Source: Candidatus Thermoflexus tengchongensis
Lineage (GTDB): Bacteria; Chloroflexota; Anaerolineae; Thermoflexales; Thermoflexaceae
DNA length: 64,000 nt
Direction of reading: 5' to 3'
NCBI GenBank assembly: GCA_016842085.1
Contig: JAEVEX010000015.1
Span: 1-64,000 of the forward strand
The notes under the pieces were generated by a model, which did not search any database, had not been told where the DNA came from, and was given only the letters and a program-made list of their open reading frames with translations. The position numbers and the translations under genes were made by a program. Every line of letters begins with the position of its first letter. Position 1 is the stretch's first letter. Positions 60,398-64,000 of the stretch are shown here, piece by piece.

Positions 60398-62722
60398 TCA
60401 ATCCGGCACCGGCGGAGAACCCGGGGAGGAATCCAGCCCTTCCAGGCCACGCCACCGGCTGCCCTCCTCCGGCGGGCCGATCAGCCCTCGAGCCTCCATG
60501 AGATCGATCAGGCGGGCCGCCCGGTTGTAGCCGATGCGGAGCTTCCGCTGCAGCAGCGAGATCGAAGCCCGCCGGTGCAGACGCACGACCTCAATCGCCC
60601 GCTGCAACAGAACCTCATCGGGTTCCTCCTCAACCTCCCATGCCCGCCCTCCAGCCGGGACTGGCGCCCGGGATATCGTCTCCTCTTCGGGCCTCGATCG
60701 AGCGGAAGGAGGCGCGGAGAGCGCTCCCTGGCGTTCGCGCCCCGGGGCCGGGCGGGGGAGACCCCGGATGCCCTTCCAGTAGGTGACGATGCGCCGGATC
60801 TCTTCATCGGAGACAAAGCAACCCTGAGCCCGGATGGGCTGGCCCTGGTCCGGGGCGAGGAAGAGCATATCCCCGCGGCCCAGCAGGGTCTCCGCCCCCG
60901 GCATATCCAGGATCACCCGCGAGTCCACCGAGGAGGCCACCGCGAAGGCGATGCGGGCCGGGAAGTTGGCCTTGATCAACCCCGTCACCACATCCACGCT
61001 GGGGCGCTGGGTGGCGATCACCAGATGGATCCCCGTCGCCCGCGCCATCTGCGCCAGACGGGTGATCCGCCGCTCGGTTTCCTCCGGTGCGGTGATCATC
61101 AGATCCGCCAGCTCATCCACCACGATCACCAGATACGGCATGCGGGGCTCGCCCCGCTCTTCCGCCCGCCGGTTGTAATCCGCGATATGGCGCACACCGA
61201 CGGCGGCGAAGAGGCGATATCGGCGCTCCATCTCCCGCATGGCCTCCTGGAGCACCCGGGGCACTTTCTCGATCTCCACCACCACGGGGGTCCAGAGATG
61301 CGGGATGCCGTTATAGGGCGTCAGCTCCACCCGCTTGGGATCGATCAGGATCAGCCGCAGATCATCCGGCGTGCACGTGCACAGCAACGAGACCAGGATC
61401 GCATTCAGGGCCACGGATTTCCCGGATCCGGTCGCTCCCGCGATCAGGAGGTGCGGCATGGCCGTTAGATCGGCCACCAGGGGCTCGCCGGAGACGGTCT
61501 GCCCGAGGGGCAGCCGCAGGGGAGAGGCCATGGCGCGATAGGCCTCGCTCTCCATCACCTCCCGCAACCGAACCCGGGCGGCCCGCTCGTTGGGAACCTC
61601 GATCCCCACCAGGCCCCGGCCCGGGATGGGGGCCAGAACCCGGACCGCGCGGGCGGAGAGGGCCAGGGCCAGGTCATCGGCCAGGGCCGCGATCTGCCCT
61701 ACCTTCACCCGGGTGGAACGGCCGCCCCGGGAGATCTGCCCGGGTTCCAGGCCGAAGAGGGTCACCGTAGGCCCGCGCTGGACCTCCACCACCCGGGCCT
61801 CGACCCCCAGGCTGCGCAACGTTTCTTCGATGATATGCGCCTTCTCCCGAAGATCCGCCTCGTCGATCTCCACTTCCTCTTCGGGATCCAGGATCTCCTC
61901 CAGACGGGGAAGCGTCCATTTCGGCCCTTCCGGGGCGATTTGCAGCGGAGCCTCCATTTCCTCCTGATCCTCCAGGGGCTCCGCGATCTCCGGTGCCTCT
62001 GGAGCCTGGTGGATCTCTGTTTCCCCAAGGATTCGCGGGGATCGATCCGCAGGGGGTGGGGAAGCGATGGGCTCCGCCTGCCGGGGAAGGTGGATCGGAA
62101 AGCCCGCTCCAGCGGAGCGGCTGGGCTGAAAGCTTCGAAGCCGGCGAAGCCCTCGAATCGCCCACTCCAGAGGCCGTTCCGGTGAGAGCTGGAATGCCCC
62201 CATCAGGCCCGCCCAGATCATCCCCAGCAGGATCAGCCACGCCCCAATGGGGCCCAGGTTCTCCGTCAAACCCTGAACCAGCGCAGCGCCGATCGCCCCA
62301 CCGAGCCCCCCCAGCCGATCCAGGGCCATTAACAGCGATCCGTAGAGCAAAAGGAGCCCGAAAAGGAACGATGGGCGGGGTCGGGGAACCTGCTCAAATC
62401 GCCGAACCAGCAGCCAGGCTCCACCCGCGATCAGCCCCAGGGGGAACGCGAAGACCCCACCCCCTAACCCATGGATCAGGCTCAGAAGGAAGGAGCCCAG
62501 CCCGGGCATTCGATGGGGGGCGAGCAAACCCAGGGCCACCAGGATCCCGCCCAGAAACAGGATCAGACCCAGCAGATCCAGCTGCTGATCCAGCGTGAGG
62601 ACAGGCCTCCAGCGAGGATGACCTTTCGGGGAAGTCGTCCGGCGGGCACCGGACGTTCTCTCCCGGGCCCCTCCTTTCGTTCGCCGACGCTCCCCGACGG
62701 CACGCTTTTTCGAACGGCTCAC
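60398..62722 (-). CDS. ftsK: FtsK/SpoIIIE family DNA translocase, copy 2
   Basis: A 774-residue protein. A basic N-terminus is followed by about four membrane helices (LDLLGLILFLGGILVALGLL and later ones), an acidic linker with repeated Glu-rich stretches, and the motor domain: LIAGATGSGKSVALNAILVS, IVVDELADLMI, and AVASSVDSRVILDMPGAE. A gamma winged helix (SLLQRKLRIGYNRAARLID) ends it. GTG 62722 follows GGGGAGCGCGGACC; the frame runs on into the amrS region without support. It is a paralogue of copy 1, 2.5 kb away, and shares a nearly identical tract. Confidence 0.9.
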   Translation of the reverse strand: MSRSKKRAVGERRRTKGGARERTSGARRTTSPKGHPRWRPVLTLDQQLDLLGLILFLGGILVALGLLAPHRMPGLGSFLLSLIHGLGGGVFAFPLGLIAGGAWLLVRRFEQVPRPRPSFLFGLLLLYGSLLMALDRLGGLGGAIGAALVQGLTENLGPIGAWLILLGMIWAGLMGAFQLSPERPLEWAIRGLRRLRSFQPSRSAGAGFPIHLPRQAEPIASPPPADRSPRILGETEIHQAPEAPEIAEPLEDQEEMEAPLQIAPEGPKWTLPRLEEILDPEEEVEIDEADLREKAHIIEETLRSLGVEARVVEVQRGPTVTLFGLEPGQISRGGRSTRVKVGQIAALADDLALALSARAVRVLAPIPGRGLVGIEVPNERAARVRLREVMESEAYRAMASPLRLPLGQTVSGEPLVADLTAMPHLLIAGATGSGKSVALNAILVSLLCTCTPDDLRLILIDPKRVELTPYNGIPHLWTPVVVEIEKVPRVLQEAMREMERRYRLFAAVGVRHIADYNRRAEERGEPRMPYLVIVVDELADLMITAPEETERRITRLAQMARATGIHLVIATQRPSVDVVTGLIKANFPARIAFAVASSVDSRVILDMPGAETLLGRGDMLFLAPDQGQPIRAQGCFVSDEEIRRIVTYWKGIRGLPRPAPGRERQGALSAPPSARSRPEEETISRAPVPAGGRAWEVEEEPDEVLLQRAIEVVRLHRRASISLLQRKLRIGYNRAARLIDLMEARGLIGPPEEGSRWRGLEGLDSSPGSPPVPD
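60859..61066. repeat. Near-identical tract shared with the first ftsK gene
   Basis: Counterpart of 56014-56221, about 208 bases with about two differences. It encodes the GDMLFL to ARATGIHLVIATQRPS region of the motor. Confidence 0.8.
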
Positions 62723-62819
62723 GGTCCGCGCTCCCCTGGTTTCCAGGAAGAATTTACAAATTCGGAGGGATTTCCTCGCCGGCCGGGCCGTCTTCGGTAA
62801 TCCAACCGGCGAGGCGTTC

Positions 62820-63884
62820 TCACTGCCAGATGCCCGGGATCGCCGTCCCACACCGGTAGCAGGTCCCTCGCCCGCTGAGATGATCCACCAGGATCCGGAA
62901 ACCGTGGCGGGCGATGAGGAGGGCATCACAATTCGGACAGTAGGTGTTCTCGAAGGGTCCCACCCGGCCCGGGAGATTGCCCGCGTAAACATAGCGCAGG
63001 CCGGCGGCCTTCCCGATCTCCGCCGCCCGGATCAGCGTCTTCGCTGGCGTCCAGTCCCGATCGGTCATCTTGTAATCCGGATGGAAGGCCGTCACGTGCC
63101 AGGGGATATCCGGTGAGATGGAAGCCAGGAACTCCGCCGCATCCCGCAGCTCCTCATCGGAATCGTTGAAGCCCGGCACCACCAGGGTGACCACCTCCAG
63201 CCACAGGCCGCTCTCATAGACCATGCGGATGCCCTCCAGGACGTTCTTGAGAGGCATCCCGAGGGCCCGATAGTTCTTATCGCGCATGCTCTTGAGATCG
63301 ATCTTGTAGCCCACCAGGTAGGGGCGCAGATATTCCAGGACCTCCCGGGTGAGGTTGCCGTTCGAGACGTAGACGCAGCGCAGGCCCTGGGCGATGGCCT
63401 CCTTAAAGATCGCCACCGCCCATTCCGAGGTGATCAGCGGCTCGTTATAGGAGCTCCCCACCAGCTGCGCCCCATACCGCTTCGCCAGCGCCACCAGCTG
63501 GGCAGGGGTGACCGGAACAGGACGAACCCCTGCCTCTTCATCCCGCAAAGCCTGAGAAACCTGCCAGTTTTGACAGTAACTGCAATGCAGATCGCAACCC
63601 AGCATCCCGAAGGTCAGGGTATAGGAGCCGGGGAGGATGTGAAAGAACGGCTTCTTCTCCGTGGGGTCCACCTGGAGGGCGGCTACATATCCCCACGGGA
63701 CGTAGAGGGTGCCGTCCCGGTTGAAGCGCACCTGGCAGATCCCCCGGCGGCCCGGACGGATCAGACAGCGGTGACCGCAGGCGTAACAGCGCACGGATCC
63801 ATCCGGAAGCCGTTCGTAGAGCTCGCCCGGCCGTGTCAGCGCATCCAGCACCTCCGCCAGTGTTCGAACCTCCGCCATCGCCAT
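62820..63884 (-). CDS. amrS: AmmeMemoRadiSam system radical SAM enzyme AmrS
   Basis: A 354-residue radical SAM protein. The 4Fe-4S motif CDLHCSYC has Cys97, Cys101 and Cys104 in GMLGCDLHCSYCQNWQ. N-terminal CYACGHRCLIRPGRRGIC and C-terminal CPNCDALL and CYRCGTAIPG are further cysteine pairs typical of AmrS. In the three-part AMMECR1/MEMO/radical SAM system its chemistry is unknown; partner genes are not visible here. ATG 63884 or the ATG two codons later (63878) follow GGGGGAAAGGGGGA. The 116 bases after it, to the window end, hold no gene I can support. Confidence 0.93.
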   Translation of the reverse strand: MAMAEVRTLAEVLDALTRPGELYERLPDGSVRCYACGHRCLIRPGRRGICQVRFNRDGTLYVPWGYVAALQVDPTEKKPFFHILPGSYTLTFGMLGCDLHCSYCQNWQVSQALRDEEAGVRPVPVTPAQLVALAKRYGAQLVGSSYNEPLITSEWAVAIFKEAIAQGLRCVYVSNGNLTREVLEYLRPYLVGYKIDLKSMRDKNYRALGMPLKNVLEGIRMVYESGLWLEVVTLVVPGFNDSDEELRDAAEFLASISPDIPWHVTAFHPDYKMTDRDWTPAKTLIRAAEIGKAAGLRYVYAGNLPGRVGPFENTYCPNCDALLIARHGFRILVDHLSGRGTCYRCGTAIPGIWQ

Positions 63885-64000
63885 TCCCCCTTTCCCCCAT
63901 CAGGTCGGCAGCCGCTGTCCATTGAGGAGTTCCGGATAGGGACCATCTGGATTCCCAGGGAAACAATGGTCCTCCTCCCCAGGCCGCAAAGCGGCGCAGG

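Overview
The window is about 64 kb of GC-rich bacterial chromosome packed with housekeeping genes. The gene set suggests a thermophilic Chloroflexota bacterium, possibly Thermoflexus-like. The evidence is aa3-type cytochrome oxidase genes, membrane pyrophosphatase, CstA, eukaryal-type IleS with a T-box leader, abundant Uma2 and DUF4058 proteins, and REP-like hairpin repeats. This placement is inferred from gene content only. No phage, transposase, CRISPR, rRNA or tRNA gene was found.

Layout. 1-5.1 kb (minus): two tandem DUF4058 genes follow a large SHMT-GcvT fusion. 5.1-7.5 kb (plus): a small CxxC thioredoxin-like protein and CstA. 7.5-11.6 kb (minus): cytochrome c oxidase (ctaC, ctaD, ctaE and a subunit IV-like protein). 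12.1-14.5 kb (plus): a MarR regulator with a visible promoter and operator, then an ABC-2 exporter. 14.6-19.1 kb (plus): an Ile-type T-box leader, an AlaX-like editing protein and ileS. 19.3-22.4 kb: aroC, a perfect parS-like site and a NatAB-like exporter. 23.1-31.9 kb: aroK, an RmlC-like cupin, a LysM lipoprotein, NUDIX, a VanW protein, a PASTA kinase with an altered catalytic loop, aroQ and manC. 32-36.8 kb: topA, rfbD-like and a TPP enzyme. 37.1-41.1 kb (plus): a Mn/Zn-type ABC importer whose last permease carries a winged-helix domain, with a DtxR-like operator in its promoter. 41.5-43.8 kb: hppA. 44.3-49.3 kb (minus): a membrane protein with a Mut7-C protein, lysS, greA and rmuC. 49.4-55.3 kb (minus): nusA-ylxR-infB split by two Uma2 genes. 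55.6-63.9 kb (minus): two FtsK paralogues, an S1-domain protein, a Na/Pi-type transporter and AmrS.

The genes fall into five working groups. Respiration and proton-motive force: cytochrome oxidase and pyrophosphatase. One-carbon and chorismate metabolism: SHMT-GcvT, aroC, aroK, aroQ. Translation and transcription: IleS, LysS, NusA, IF2, GreA, an S1 protein. Chromosome handling: TopA, FtsK twice, RmuC, parS. Envelope and polysaccharide: ManC, RfbD-like, RmlC-like, VanW, LysM and the PASTA kinase.

The most unusual items are the three-part SHMT/GcvT-like/GcvT protein, the metal permease fused to a putative regulator, the Ile T-box ahead of alaX-ileS, the isolated parS site, the kinase with HRD changed to HGN, and the near-identical DNA tract shared by the two ftsK genes. 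Starts were chosen by ribosome-binding site and family alignment from memory; no database search was possible.
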